A stretch of 64,000 nt of DNA from the NCBI RefSeq assembly GCF_003259255.1, contig NZ_QGOL01000015.1:1-64000 (forward strand). The letters run 5' to 3'. Origin of the DNA: Algoriphagus litoralis (GTDB lineage: Bacteria > Bacteroidota > Bacteroidia > Cytophagales > Cyclobacteriaceae). A program made the position numbers and the translations under genes. The notes under the pieces are model-generated. The model did no database searches. It was not told where the DNA came from and saw only the letters and a program-made list of their open reading frames with translations. Positions 1 through 9,506 of the stretch are shown in pieces; positions within the stretch are counted from its first letter, which is position 1; each line of letters begins with the position of its first letter.

Positions 1-62
1 CCAAAAATCGGGGGCTAGTCTAGTATAGGGTATTTTTGGTGACAAACTCATTGGATATTCCT

Positions 63-1886
63 TCAATCCATATTCTTTTTGGCCACCGTCCAACCCTCAT
101 TTAAGGATAGTCCTGGTGTTTTTCCTTTAAATAGTTTTCCAGCCTCTTGGTCTCCTTGAAGCTGCCACTTGTACCACGCAGTAGCTACTCGGGCAAATTC
201 CCCGCCATATGGCTGTCCATAGGTTCCTCCATGTCCGACATCCAGATTGCCTACGAAAATGGGCACATGATTTATCCGCTCATAATCATCCATTCCATTG
301 CTATAGGCGATATCGGATTTGCCTCCGAGTAAGTACAATGTTGGAACTTTTATGTTATTTAACTGGGCCTTGGTTACTTGGGGCATTCCGGGCATCCCTC
401 CGCCTGGATTTCCCAACACTCCGCTGTTGAAAACGCCAACAGTGGTGATGCGCGGATCACCAGCGACCTCCAGTGTTTGAAGTCCACCACAGGACATGCC
501 ACTGACGGCTATGTTTTTGATATCAATCTTTTGGAAATAGGGACTTTTTGGATCGGAATTTTGTGCGATGGCCCAGTCCATAGCATCCAGGAGTTTCTGG
601 GATTTGGACCGAACATCAGTTTGCTTGGGCATTGTGCCGATGGCGATAACCAAAAAGCCATGAGAGGCAATTTCATTTAGAAAGTTGACATGCTCCCACG
701 GTGAATCAAAACAGGCACCGTTTCCCCAGGCTATGATGGGCAACTTGCTGTTGGTGCCAAATTTTGACAAATCCTGAGGTTGAAAAAGGGTATGTCCAGG
801 TAAGGATGCAGCACTGGTCATAGTAGCCGGATGAGCTCCTGTGCCTCCATTTTCGATGATTTGAGATTGAAAGACAAGGTTTTTCGTAAAAAATGGCAAA
901 GCCTTCGTCTGAATTCGCTCCGCAATCCGATTGAGGTGGTCGCCTTCATAACTTTCATAAAAGTGATTGATTTGGTAAGAATCCAAAACCTCATGCAGAT
1001 TTTTGGTAGCAGCACTGATTCCCTGATCCTGTAATCCAGCATCTATGCCGATGGCTTTGAGTTTTTTCAGATTCAAGATGTACTGGTCTACGAAATTGAG
1101 AGTACGGTTCGCAATGATTTTATTGATGACGTCCTGCTGAGGTTCGCCGTTCTTTGCCGGTAGATCCAGGTAAAGGGGAGGGTTTTTGGGGTTGGGAGCA
1201 AAAGCTGCCGAGGTAGCCAAGGCCGCAATTTCAAAAAAAGAGATTCCCTGAAGCTGATCTGGAGTTAAGGTTTCAAGTTTTTTCATCAATTCAGGATTGG
1301 TAGATGCTCCACCGTCCATGCAGCACGGACTGAGTGCATAGATGGAGGAATAGACCTCAGGATATTTCATCCCCAAGCGCAAGGTACCATAGCCACCCAT
1401 GGAGTGTCCAGCCAGTCCACGACTTTCCTTTTTTGGCAAAGTTCTATACTTGGCGTCGATGTGGCTGACGAGTTCTTTGGCTACAAAGGTTTCCCAATCC
1501 CCGATGGTGGCAGAGCTTGCATACATGCTTCCCTTGAAGCGGTTGTAGGCATTGGGCATGACCACGATCATCTCTTGGGACAGGCCTTCAGCTAAAGATT
1601 GCTCGATTACATCCTGCAGGTTGATCCAGTGCTTTTCCCAACCAAACCACTGGGAATCGGTATCAGTGAATCCATGAAGCATGTAAAGTACGGGGTAGCG
1701 CTTTTCTGGACTGGACGCATAGGAGGGAGGGAGATATACCGTCACATCCCGATCAGCTGGATCTCCGATGAGATTCCCTTCGAGTGCTTTGCTATGCAGT
1801 TTGATTCGTTCTTTGGTGCCTTTTTGAGCGAAGGTGGAAAATGCTCCCAAGCAAATCAGCAGCATAATGAGGAAATTTCTTTTCAT
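63..1886 (-). CDS. Secreted double esterase: esterase-D-type domain fused to a second alpha/beta hydrolase
   Basis: A 607-residue protein with an N-terminal signal peptide ending near FSTFAQ. Residues about 25-335 form a putative esterase (PF00756-like, S-formylglutathione hydrolase/feruloyl esterase fold) with nucleophile S162 in GHSMGG and a likely catalytic His in GDH near 317. Residues about 365-605 form a second alpha/beta hydrolase resembling chlorophyllase/dienelactone-hydrolase types, with S465 in GMSCGG, D525 in GGKSD and H552 in VGHGG. Both triads look intact. The next minus-strand gene upstream is a single-domain paralogue of the first half. Substrates are unknown; cleavage of acyl or feruloyl esters on polysaccharides in the periplasm or outside the cell is an inference from the family and the secretion signal. 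Confidence 0.85.
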   Translation of the reverse strand: MKRNFLIMLLICLGAFSTFAQKGTKERIKLHSKALEGNLIGDPADRDVTVYLPPSYASSPEKRYPVLYMLHGFTDTDSQWFGWEKHWINLQDVIEQSLAEGLSQEMIVVMPNAYNRFKGSMYASSATIGDWETFVAKELVSHIDAKYRTLPKKESRGLAGHSMGGYGTLRLGMKYPEVYSSIYALSPCCMDGGASTNPELMKKLETLTPDQLQGISFFEIAALATSAAFAPNPKNPPLYLDLPAKNGEPQQDVINKIIANRTLNFVDQYILNLKKLKAIGIDAGLQDQGISAATKNLHEVLDSYQINHFYESYEGDHLNRIAERIQTKALPFFTKNLVFQSQIIENGGTGAHPATMTSAASLPGHTLFQPQDLSKFGTNSKLPIIAWGNGACFDSPWEHVNFLNEIASHGFLVIAIGTMPKQTDVRSKSQKLLDAMDWAIAQNSDPKSPYFQKIDIKNIAVSGMSCGGLQTLEVAGDPRITTVGVFNSGVLGNPGGGMPGMPQVTKAQLNNIKVPTLYLLGGKSDIAYSNGMDDYERINHVPIFVGNLDVGHGGTYGQPYGGEFARVATAWYKWQLQGDQEAGKLFKGKTPGLSLNEGWTVAKKNMD

Positions 1887-1940
1887 AGGTTTGTGGGTTT
1901 AGGTTGGTAGGCTTACGATTACTTGGACCTAGGTAATGGA

Positions 1941-3017
1941 TTAATTTTCGAATTCGAGATAGAAATCGAAGAAGGGAAGCATTTGGTTGGGAATTCGGCC
2001 TTCTTCTGTATAAATGTTATCCACGTGAGTGCCGATATATTCTTCAGCAAAATGTGTAATACCTACATTTTCCAATCGCTGACTGAACATCTGGCACATG
2101 ATGGTGAACCGGTCTCCAGCATTTCGCCCCCAATCCATTTTGATAGCTTTGAGCTTTTTTAGGTTTTCCAGATTTTCATCGATCATGTGAAGCGGGAGGT
2201 TTTCGTACCATTTTTCCAATACCGCGGGATCAGTGATCAAGTTGTTCCCCTCGAATCGGAAAGGGAGATCGCAATAGAAGGGCGCTTTGTTAGGGTTTGG
2301 AGACCAGGATCTTCCGAAGGCTACAATGACTTTTCCGAAATAGGTCTTATTCAATTCTTCTAAAGTAGTGATGCGGGAAAGTTCCCTATAAGTATCACTG
2401 TTGGGGCCATACTCTCGCACGATGGTGAGAGCACCGGGACTCAATGCATACACAGTGCTGAAAATGTCAGGATGGTGCATGGAGATTTTCAGAGCGCCAT
2501 AGCCTCCCATACTATGTCCAGTGATGCCTCTGCTTTCCTTGTTCGCGATGGTCCGGTAGGTTTCATCGATATGCTTGACCAAGTCATATGCGGTAAAGTC
2601 CTCCCAATTGCCAAACAGGCCTGAATTGCTGTAAAAACTCCCGTCGTAGCTTGTTTTCTGATCAGGGATGACCAGAATAAAGGGTCTGATTTTGCGTGTT
2701 TGAATGCCAAAATCCAAGAGCCCGGCCATCCGATCCAGCATTCGATTGTCCCCCATAAACCCATGTAAGAAGTAAATCACCGGATACCGTTTGCTGCTGT
2801 TTTGGTAGCCTGGAGGCAGGTAAACCGAGATTGCACGGGTGGGATTTTCTCCCATCGAATTTTCGAGACTTTTGGAATACAGCGAGGTGGTGACTACCTC
2901 TCCATTTTCATTTTGGGCAAAAGCTGGCTTGTGGAATATTCCAAAACTACCTATCAAAATAAGTAGCGAAATAACTGGAAGTAGGCGTTTAGGTTTGGAA
3001 ATCATTGGGTTTATCAA
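1941..3017 (-). CDS. Secreted esterase of the esterase-D (PF00756) family
   Basis: A 358-residue exported hydrolase with a hydrophobic N-terminus (residues about 12-34, cleavage near PAFAQ). The nucleophile elbow GHSMGG has S169, the oxyanion region is FLHGFMG near 83-89, and a C-terminal GTHVDN probably carries the catalytic His. The length is normal for a one-domain family member. It is about 30-40% alike by eye to the first half of the neighbouring double esterase, so the two look like tandem paralogues, 54 bases apart and in the same direction. ATG at 3005 is an alternative start. The substrate is not predictable from sequence. Confidence 0.85.
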   Translation of the reverse strand: MINPMISKPKRLLPVISLLILIGSFGIFHKPAFAQNENGEVVTTSLYSKSLENSMGENPTRAISVYLPPGYQNSSKRYPVIYFLHGFMGDNRMLDRMAGLLDFGIQTRKIRPFILVIPDQKTSYDGSFYSNSGLFGNWEDFTAYDLVKHIDETYRTIANKESRGITGHSMGGYGALKISMHHPDIFSTVYALSPGALTIVREYGPNSDTYRELSRITTLEELNKTYFGKVIVAFGRSWSPNPNKAPFYCDLPFRFEGNNLITDPAVLEKWYENLPLHMIDENLENLKKLKAIKMDWGRNAGDRFTIMCQMFSQRLENVGITHFAEEYIGTHVDNIYTEEGRIPNQMLPFFDFYLEFEN

Positions 3018-3253
3018 ATGAAAATGTGCGGCACTTATTATTGTCTCAATTTGTGAAAATAGGATAATACAGGAATAAATCCAATCGCTTGCGCTCTGCT
3101 GCTGGGATTAAAGAATTTGTCTTCAGAGAGAGGAATGGATGAATTCTAGGGGGTGAATGTTTGATTTATCTATGAATCAGCCTTGGGGAACCTGATGGAA
3201 AACAGTTCCATTGCTGCCCGAATTTCAATTCGTCACCTACAACACAAACTTCA

Positions 3254-3285
3254 TTTGCCATTCCCCCCCACCCAAAGTATCTTTG
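3254..3285 (+). promoter_or_regulatory. Bacteroidota-type promoter of aguB-aguA
   Basis: TTTG at 3254-3257 is followed after 20 bases by TATCTTTG at 3278-3285. This fits the Bacteroidota -33 TTTG/TTG and -7 TAnnTTTG consensus with ideal spacing. The predicted start of transcription is a few bases later, giving a leader of about 20 bases before the GTG at 3311. Confidence 0.6.
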
Positions 3286-3310
3286 TACTTGAATCAAAAA
3301 TGCTTTAACC

Positions 3311-4186
3311 GTGCCAAACAAAACCGTCAAAGTAGGTCTGGTCCAGCTCAGTTGCTCTGGGAACGTGACCGAAAATATGGAGAAAACCATCGCAGGTGTC
3401 CGCACCGCAGCCCAGAAAGGTGCTCAGGTAGTGGTCCTCCAGGAACTTTTTAGATCACTCTACTTCTGCGATGTGGAGGATTACGAAAACTTCAAACTCG
3501 CCGAAGCCATCCCTGGCCCTTCCACCGACTCACTCGGTGCTTTGGCAAAGGAACTTGGGGTGGTTATCGTGGCCTCTCTTTTTGAAAAGCGGGCAGAAGG
3601 GCTCTACCACAACACCACCGCAGTCTTGGATGCAGATGGTACTTACCTTGGTAAATACCGAAAAATGCATATTCCGGATGATCCGGGCTATTTTGAAAAG
3701 TTTTACTTTACCCCTGGAGACTTGGGATACAAGGTTTTCCCAACCAAATTTGGCAAGATTGGCGTCTTGATCTGTTGGGATCAGTGGTATCCGGAAGCTG
3801 CTCGAATCACTGCACTGAAAGGAGCAGATTTCTTGGTCTATCCGACAGCAATCGGCTGGGCCTTGCATCAGGATGAGCAAACCAATGACGACCAATACAA
3901 TGCTTGGCAGACGATTCAACGCTCTCACTCAGTAGCCAACGGCATTCCGGTAGTTTCTGTGAACCGAACAGGAATTGAAGGTCCGATGCAGTTTTGGGGT
4001 GGATCTTTTGTGTCCAACGCTTTTGGTCGAGTAACCTACAAAGCTCCCCATTTGGAGGAAGAGGTTCACGTAGAGGAATTGGACCTGACGGGTTCGGATC
4101 GATACAGAACACACTGGCCTTTCTTGAGAGACAGACGCATCGACTCCTATGACCCGATCACCAAGCGATACCTAGACGAAGAATAA
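3311..4186 (+). CDS. aguB: N-carbamoylputrescine amidase
   Basis: A 291-residue nitrilase-superfamily enzyme that hydrolyses N-carbamoylputrescine to putrescine, CO2 and ammonia, the last step of the agmatine deiminase route. The catalytic triad is visible as E45 (LQELF), K118 (YRKMH) and C155 (LICWDQW). Length and the GWALHQDEQ segment match plant and bacterial carbamoylputrescine amidases. Translation probably starts at GTG 3311, which gives the usual start of this family just before VKVGLVQ. The partner aguA follows after 3 bases, so the two are surely co-transcribed. Confidence 0.93.
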   Translation: MPNKTVKVGLVQLSCSGNVTENMEKTIAGVRTAAQKGAQVVVLQELFRSLYFCDVEDYENFKLAEAIPGPSTDSLGALAKELGVVIVASLFEKRAEGLYHNTTAVLDADGTYLGKYRKMHIPDDPGYFEKFYFTPGDLGYKVFPTKFGKIGVLICWDQWYPEAARITALKGADFLVYPTAIGWALHQDEQTNDDQYNAWQTIQRSHSVANGIPVVSVNRTGIEGPMQFWGGSFVSNAFGRVTYKAPHLEEEVHVEELDLTGSDRYRTHWPFLRDRRIDSYDPITKRYLDEE

Positions 4187-4189
4187 GCC

Positions 4190-5263
4190 ATGCGTGATGT
4201 TTTTGAACTCGCCCGGTCTGGTGCGGCCACTCCGGCGGAACTGGGCTATTACTTTCCTGCAGAATTTGCACCCCAGGAATCCATGTGGCTAAGTTGGCCA
4301 CACAAGGAAGAGAGCTGGCCCGGAAAAATTGAGACCATCTTTGCGCCCTATTCACAGTTTGTCACAGAGGTAGCCAAAGGCCAAAAAGTCAACATCAACG
4401 TGGCTGATGAAGCGTTAAAAGCATTTGCTTTGGCACATCTCGAAAAAGCAGGTGCAGATCTGAGCAAAATCACCTTCCACTTTTTTCCGACCAATGATGC
4501 CTGGTGCCGTGATCATGGTCCTGCATTTCTCATCAATCCCAAGGCAGAATACAAAAAAGCATTAGTGAAGTGGCAATACAATGCTTGGGGAGAAAAATAT
4601 CCTCCTCACGATCTCGATAATCTGATTCCTCTGCACATAGCTGCGCATCTGGGTATCCCATGCTTCAAGCCGGGGATTGTGATGGAAGGCGGTTCGGTGG
4701 AATTCAACGGGAGAGGAACCTTGCTTACTTCCACTGCCTGTCTGCTAAATGAAAACCGAAATCCCCACCTGAACCAAGCACAGATCGAACAATACCTCTG
4801 TGACTATTATGGAGTAAAGCACATTCTCTGGGTGGAAGACGGAATCATCGGTGATGATACAGACGGCCATATTGATGATATCACCCGCTTTGTCAATGCT
4901 GATACCGTGGTGACTGTGGTGGAAGAAAATACCTCCGATGAAAATCACGCCATCTTGGAAGAAAACCTGAAGCTTCTCAAAAAGATGCGGCTGGAAAATG
5001 ACAAACAGCTCAATATTATCGAGTTACCGATGCCATCACCGGTGGTCTATGAAGATCAACGGCTTCCCGCCTCCTATGCCAATTTCTACATTGGAAATGA
5101 GGTAGTAGTGGTACCAACCTTCCGGGACAAAAATGATCAGCGTGCTTTGGATATTTTGACTGGATGTTTTCCTGGAAGAAAAGTGATTGGAATCGACAGC
5201 ACAGATATTATCTGGGGATTGGGTTCATTTCATTGCTTGAGTCAGCAGGAACCCGCAGTTTAG
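4190..5263 (+). CDS. aguA: Agmatine deiminase
   Basis: A 357-residue member of the peptidyl-arginine-deiminase-like guanidino-group-modifying superfamily, converting agmatine to N-carbamoylputrescine and ammonia. The substrate-binding signatures MWLSWP, DAWCRDHGP, MEGGS and DDTDGHIDD are present, and the nucleophile is C349 in GSFHCLS close to the C-terminus. With aguB directly upstream, the operon completes agmatine to putrescine. The arginine decarboxylase that makes agmatine is not in this window. A bidirectional terminator-like hairpin lies 48 bases downstream. Confidence 0.94.
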   Translation: MRDVFELARSGAATPAELGYYFPAEFAPQESMWLSWPHKEESWPGKIETIFAPYSQFVTEVAKGQKVNINVADEALKAFALAHLEKAGADLSKITFHFFPTNDAWCRDHGPAFLINPKAEYKKALVKWQYNAWGEKYPPHDLDNLIPLHIAAHLGIPCFKPGIVMEGGSVEFNGRGTLLTSTACLLNENRNPHLNQAQIEQYLCDYYGVKHILWVEDGIIGDDTDGHIDDITRFVNADTVVTVVEENTSDENHAILEENLKLLKKMRLENDKQLNIIELPMPSPVVYEDQRLPASYANFYIGNEVVVVPTFRDKNDQRALDILTGCFPGRKVIGIDSTDIIWGLGSFHCLSQQEPAV

Positions 5264-5310
5264 TAGGTAGTGCTCAGTCTCAGTAGGCAGAAAATCAAGT
5301 AAGAAATCTG

Positions 5311-5342
5311 AAAAAAGGTAATCCAGAATGATTGCCTTTTTT
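5311..5342. terminator. Bidirectional intrinsic terminator between aguA and the DoxX-like gene
   Basis: A 13-bp stem (aaaaaaggtaatc / gattgcctttttt, one G-T pair) with a 6-base loop. A-tract and T-tract on the two sides allow termination of both converging genes. Confidence 0.75.
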
Positions 5343-5397
5343 CATTTTTAAGGATCACAGGAAAATTAGCAACTTGGTGTATTTGTGACCAAAAATT

Positions 5398-6705
5398 TTA
5401 TCGATTGGACTCGCTGATCCAGTGAAACTGTCGCTCAGCGAGCGGGAAATGCCGGTTCAGTTTTTTCAGGACAACATAGAGCGAATCTTCTGACTTTTTT
5501 CCCTGTAAGATCAGTTTTCCTTCTTCTGATAAGTCCATCTGGAAGTTTGCAATGGGAGATTCTCTAGTGGAAAGTTTCCAAGTCAAGGTTTTTCCCAAAC
5601 TATCCGGTTCATAATTAAAATAAGCCCTACCATAGCGCATCCACATGGTTGAGTCATTTGCTGAGACGCTTCCGGCTCCATTGTAGTCAAAAATCACATC
5701 GCGCCAGCGGAGTGAGTCCACGAGACTTTCGGGAATGGTATCTCCATTTTTTACATACAGTTCGACATGATACATTCCAGGCTGTATAGGATCTAAGACC
5801 CGTAAATTAGTCTGGTGGTACTCTTTGTAGTAATTGTAATAGTTCATACCTGCAAAGCCAAAGCTGAACAGGATGAATGCTGATTTTACCAGAATCCGAG
5901 ATATCTTTTCCCGCTTATTGATAAAAGTCTTTTCAAAAAGTGAGGAGGGGAGGGCGGTTTTGTTCTGGACGAAAAAAGCAAAAAGTCGTTCTCTTTCCTG
6001 CCAAGCCAAGAAAATACTGGCTGCCAATAAATTCATAGAAAAAATTTTTACGGGGATGTCATAGCTCAGATTAAGCATTACTACGTTTCCAAAAACGCCA
6101 ATAGCGAGTAATGCTCCAAGAAGAGCAGTTTTTCGCCAGATTAGCAGCAAAGCCACCAATACTTCTGCTATTCCTGAGAAAATCTGGTAAGGTCCGCTGT
6201 ATCCGATAAACATCCACGAAAAGCGCATCGGCAAATAGTCGCCTAATGGAGTGGCCAGTTGACTCATATTTGGGAAATGCATCTGCATCGCAAATACCTT
6301 CAAGATGCCATAGCTAAATGCAATACCAGCCAGAGAATACCGAATCAGGATGCAAAGCCAGTAATGAAGTCGTGGATATGCCACTTTTTTTCTGTCAAAG
6401 ACAGACCAAATTATAGCACCTACAATCCCCAAAATCAAGATAGTGAACTGAAAGGCCCATCCGAAACTCGTATCTCCACTTCCTCCTCCCATCTCATTCA
6501 GCCGTGGACGGATAAAAAACAGATGATCATTTAAAAAATACGCAAGGGCATTCACCGGGATTTTGAGCAACATGCCGAGCGATTGAAAACCTGGTATGCC
6601 TGCGAGGATATCGAGGGGATTGAAAAAAATAAGGTAATAAATGAAGGCAAAACGAAATGAGAAAAGTCCAAAAAATGACCAGTTTGGTTGAGTTATTGGT
6701 TTCAT
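5398..6705 (-). CDS. DoxX-like multi-pass inner membrane protein with a C-terminal soluble domain
   Basis: A 435-residue protein with about 7-8 hydrophobic segments in the first 280 residues and a soluble tail of about 150 residues. The middle (RYSLAGIAFSYGILKVFAMQM, then GYSGPYQIFSGIAEVL and LLAIGVFGNVVMLNLSYDIPVK) resembles the DoxX/TQO membrane family. The tail is rich in beta-type residues and matches nothing I can name; similar long versions occur in other Bacteroidota as far as I know. Function is unknown. It is transcribed alone, convergent with aguBA. Confidence 0.7.
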   Translation of the reverse strand: MKPITQPNWSFFGLFSFRFAFIYYLIFFNPLDILAGIPGFQSLGMLLKIPVNALAYFLNDHLFFIRPRLNEMGGGSGDTSFGWAFQFTILILGIVGAIIWSVFDRKKVAYPRLHYWLCILIRYSLAGIAFSYGILKVFAMQMHFPNMSQLATPLGDYLPMRFSWMFIGYSGPYQIFSGIAEVLVALLLIWRKTALLGALLAIGVFGNVVMLNLSYDIPVKIFSMNLLAASIFLAWQERERLFAFFVQNKTALPSSLFEKTFINKREKISRILVKSAFILFSFGFAGMNYYNYYKEYHQTNLRVLDPIQPGMYHVELYVKNGDTIPESLVDSLRWRDVIFDYNGAGSVSANDSTMWMRYGRAYFNYEPDSLGKTLTWKLSTRESPIANFQMDLSEEGKLILQGKKSEDSLYVVLKKLNRHFPLAERQFHWISESNR

Positions 6706-6888
6706 AGAGGGCTGATTATTTAATCCTAAAATATCAAAAAATAGTGATCAATAGGAAAGGCTCCAAAATGTCAGCTTCGTATCCATTGCAGGAAGATTTC
6801 ATTTTCACCCCTATCCCAAGGAAAATCTGCGGGATAGATGGCCCTCGCTCTAAAATATTCCTTAATTTCAAAGCAAATACCCAATCCT

Positions 6889-7461
6889 ATGGAAGAACCA
6901 ATTTTGGAGAAAAAGAAGAATAAGGATAAAACCGAACGGGAGCGACAGACTTTTTATCGGGTTACCTTCAAAAACAATTGTAATCTACTCCAAATCGCTG
7001 ATAATAAAGCTAATATCATCATCAGTATTAATGCGTTGGTGATCTCATCGACCATAGCAATTTTGGGCTATGGATCAATGTCTCATTTGATTGAAATCAA
7101 CTCTCCGCTCACTATTATCCCGATCATCCTGTTTTTAGCAGTCATCCTTACCTCGACCATGCTGGCCGTACAAGCAGCTAAACCTTCTATCATTGGCAAA
7201 GCAAAAAATGGACAAAGACCTCAAAAATCCAGCTTGATGTTCTTTGGCGAAAGCTCCAGATATACTATGGAGGACTATCTGGAAGAAACTCGTAAAATGC
7301 TAGTAGCAAAGGAATCGATCCAGGACCACATGTCTGTATCGTTGTATTACCAGGGCAAAGTCTTGGACAGGAAGTACAAATTGATCCGAAAAGCATATGA
7401 AGTTTTTGTGTTGGGTTTAGGAATAGGAATCGTATTGTTCATCGGAGTTTTACTTTTTTAG
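6889..7461 (+). CDS. Orphan Pycsar-effector-like membrane protein (PycTM / DUF5706 domain)
   Basis: A 190-residue protein with a charged N-terminus (KKKNKDKTERE) and two transmembrane segments near the middle (about residues 40-62 and 70-95) plus one at the C-terminus. The motif IADNKANIIISINALVIS, then LMFFGESSRYTMEDY, LYYQGKVLDRKYKLIRKAY and a final hydrophobic helix are the pattern of the DUF5706/PycTM family. In Pycsar antiphage systems PycTM responds to cCMP or cUMP and damages the membrane. No nucleotide cyclase gene is adjacent, so defence is not established here. An in-frame ATG at 6838 would add 17 residues; the later ATG gives the more usual charged start. Confidence 0.8.
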   Translation: MEEPILEKKKNKDKTERERQTFYRVTFKNNCNLLQIADNKANIIISINALVISSTIAILGYGSMSHLIEINSPLTIIPIILFLAVILTSTMLAVQAAKPSIIGKAKNGQRPQKSSLMFFGESSRYTMEDYLEETRKMLVAKESIQDHMSVSLYYQGKVLDRKYKLIRKAYEVFVLGLGIGIVLFIGVLLF

Positions 7462-7571
7462 CTAAAACTATGAAAAATACCGCCTTTCTGGTTGAGCGGT
7501 AGGTTGATTGTAATCCCATAGGTGCATATTTATAGTCCGCCTACTGTAACCCACAATACACCCGTAGCATC

Positions 7572-9506
7572 ATGTTAGCTTTAGTATTAAATCTTTTTTT
7601 CGTATTCCAATCCCAGCAGACTTTTCCCGATAGCATACAAAATTTAATCTCCAAATCAGACAATGATTCGCTCAAAGCTGTCCTTTTTTATGATTTGGGG
7701 AAGCACTACTATGGGATAGACCAAGATACTGCTATCTATTTTGCCCAAAATTCGATTCTCCTCGCGGAAAAGCTTGGATTAAAAAAATTGAAGGGGAATT
7801 CCTTAAATATCCAAGGTGTCGCTTATTTGATTAGATCCGACTATGAAGATGCCTTGGCTGCTCATCTGGAAGCGCTCAAGATTCGTGAAGATCTCCAAGA
7901 TTCTACCGGAATGTTAGAATCCAATCTCAACATCGGGAATGTATACTACCGCAATGGAGAAATGGGAAAGGCTGCTGAAATGTATGAAAAAGCCCTTGTC
8001 TATGGAATAGCAACTAATAATCTCCGTGGGCAATCCCTGATTTTCAACAACCTCGGAAATTATCACAGTGACCGATATGCCCAAAATCAAAGTCAGCAGG
8101 ATTATGACTTGGCCATGAGTTATTTGCAGCAATCGCTCAAATTGAAGGAAGAATTGCAGGATTTTAGAGGATCAGTAAAAACGCTTACCCAGCTGGCATC
8201 ACTAAGCCAAAAGAGTGACAGAGCCAAAGCCGGTGGATACTTGGTTAGGGCCCTTTCTATTGCAGATTCAAATCAAGACATCGAAAATAAACTAGCTGTA
8301 TTGAATGAGCTCTCCAACTACTATTTGGAGGTTGATGATTACGATCAGGTGGAAAAATACGGTCTACAGGCATATCGAATTGCCAAAGAAGCGGATTCCC
8401 CTTTTTATATTTCCATAGCAGCAGAATATCTGATCGAAGCGGCTCAAGGTAAAAATGATTTCAAAAAGGCGTTCGAATATTTGACCGCAAAAACAGAAGC
8501 CGATAAAGTCCTATTCAATGAAAATCGTCAAAAAGTACGTGAGGAACTCCTCATTCAATACGAATCTGAAAAGAAGGAGCTGGAAAACCAGCAGTTGATT
8601 CAAGCAAAACAATTGTCAGATCTTTCGCTTCGAAGAAGAAACGAACTACTCCTAGGATCGGGTATCCTACTTGTCTTTTTTGGTATTCTGGTCTGGGTTC
8701 AAAAAAGAAACCACCGCAAGCTAAAGCGGGCTCATGAGCAGCTTGAATCGGCTCATCTTCTTGCGCAAAATCAGACCTTGCAAATAAAAGCTCAGGCTGA
8801 AAGCCTCAATGAAACTAATCAAGCGCTGAGCAAAGCGAACCGATTTCGGGATAAGATTTTCTCAGTGATTTCACATGACCTGAGAGCTCCATTTTCCTCA
8901 CTTCATAGCATCATCAATCTCTGGGATAAGAAAATGCTCAACGAAGAAGAACTTCAGGAAGTCATGCCCTTGATTGCAAGGGATACCCATTCACTTTCGC
9001 AGATGCTCCACAATTTGCTGATGTGGTCCAGGGAACAGATGGGAATGGAAGAACTTCAGCTCAGTGAATTTGAACTGGGGCAACTCGTCAATGAAACTGC
9101 TAGCTTGTTGAAGCCCCAGATAGCACATAAAAATCTGGAATTTATCCATGATGAAAGTAAAAAAATAACTGTCCTCTCTGATCGTGAGCGATTGAAGTTT
9201 ATTGTGAGGAATATTTTGATGAATGCGATCAAATACACGCCAGAAGGTGGTAGTGTGGTGGTAGACTATCCTCAGGAAAATGAAATCAGAATTGCTGACA
9301 AAGGTTGTGGAATGACTTCAGAAATGATTTCAAAGCTGTTTTCGGATCGGGTTAATTCCAGGAAAGGAACAGAAGGTGAACCTGGAACTGGAATCGGTCT
9401 GATGCTCAGCCAGGAATTTGCCGAGAGTCTTGGGGCCAAAATCCTAGTAGAAAGTGAAGTGGGAGCGGGGACCACATTTCGAGTGGTATTGAAGGAAAAG
9501 AATTAA
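7572..9506 (+). CDS. TPR-containing sensor histidine kinase
   Basis: A 644-residue membrane kinase. A signal-like start precedes tetratricopeptide repeats (about residues 20-320), a coiled coil, one transmembrane helix near 358-376, a second coiled coil, then HisKA with phospho-acceptor H435 in ISHDLRAPF and a HATPase domain with N box (NILMNAIKYTPEGG), G1 (IADKGCGM) and G2 (GTGIGL). TPRs are thus periplasmic and probably bind a protein or peptide signal. No response regulator is adjacent, so its partner must lie elsewhere. The stop codon overlaps the end of the opposite-strand deacetylase gene by 4 bases. Confidence 0.9.
   Translation: MLALVLNLFFVFQSQQTFPDSIQNLISKSDNDSLKAVLFYDLGKHYYGIDQDTAIYFAQNSILLAEKLGLKKLKGNSLNIQGVAYLIRSDYEDALAAHLEALKIREDLQDSTGMLESNLNIGNVYYRNGEMGKAAEMYEKALVYGIATNNLRGQSLIFNNLGNYHSDRYAQNQSQQDYDLAMSYLQQSLKLKEELQDFRGSVKTLTQLASLSQKSDRAKAGGYLVRALSIADSNQDIENKLAVLNELSNYYLEVDDYDQVEKYGLQAYRIAKEADSPFYISIAAEYLIEAAQGKNDFKKAFEYLTAKTEADKVLFNENRQKVREELLIQYESEKKELENQQLIQAKQLSDLSLRRRNELLLGSGILLVFFGILVWVQKRNHRKLKRAHEQLESAHLLAQNQTLQIKAQAESLNETNQALSKANRFRDKIFSVISHDLRAPFSSLHSIINLWDKKMLNEEELQEVMPLIARDTHSLSQMLHNLLMWSREQMGMEELQLSEFELGQLVNETASLLKPQIAHKNLEFIHDESKKITVLSDRERLKFIVRNILMNAIKYTPEGGSVVVDYPQENEIRIADKGCGMTSEMISKLFSDRVNSRKGTEGEPGTGIGLMLSQEFAESLGAKILVESEVGAGTTFRVVLKEKN

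Noticed and set aside
818..1910. Open frames on the opposite strand of the first esterase (for example 1599-1910)
   Set aside because: They are shadows of the esterase gene, with no family resemblance, and this holds for the many other short frames inside clear genes.
7479..7502. Terminator after the PycTM-like gene (taccgc / gcggta)
   Set aside because: The stem is only 6 bp with a long loop and there is no T-tract after it.
6838..9506. Two-gene Pycsar-type defence operon
   Set aside because: The second gene is a TPR histidine kinase, not a nucleotide cyclase, and 110 bases separate them; no defence system can be claimed.
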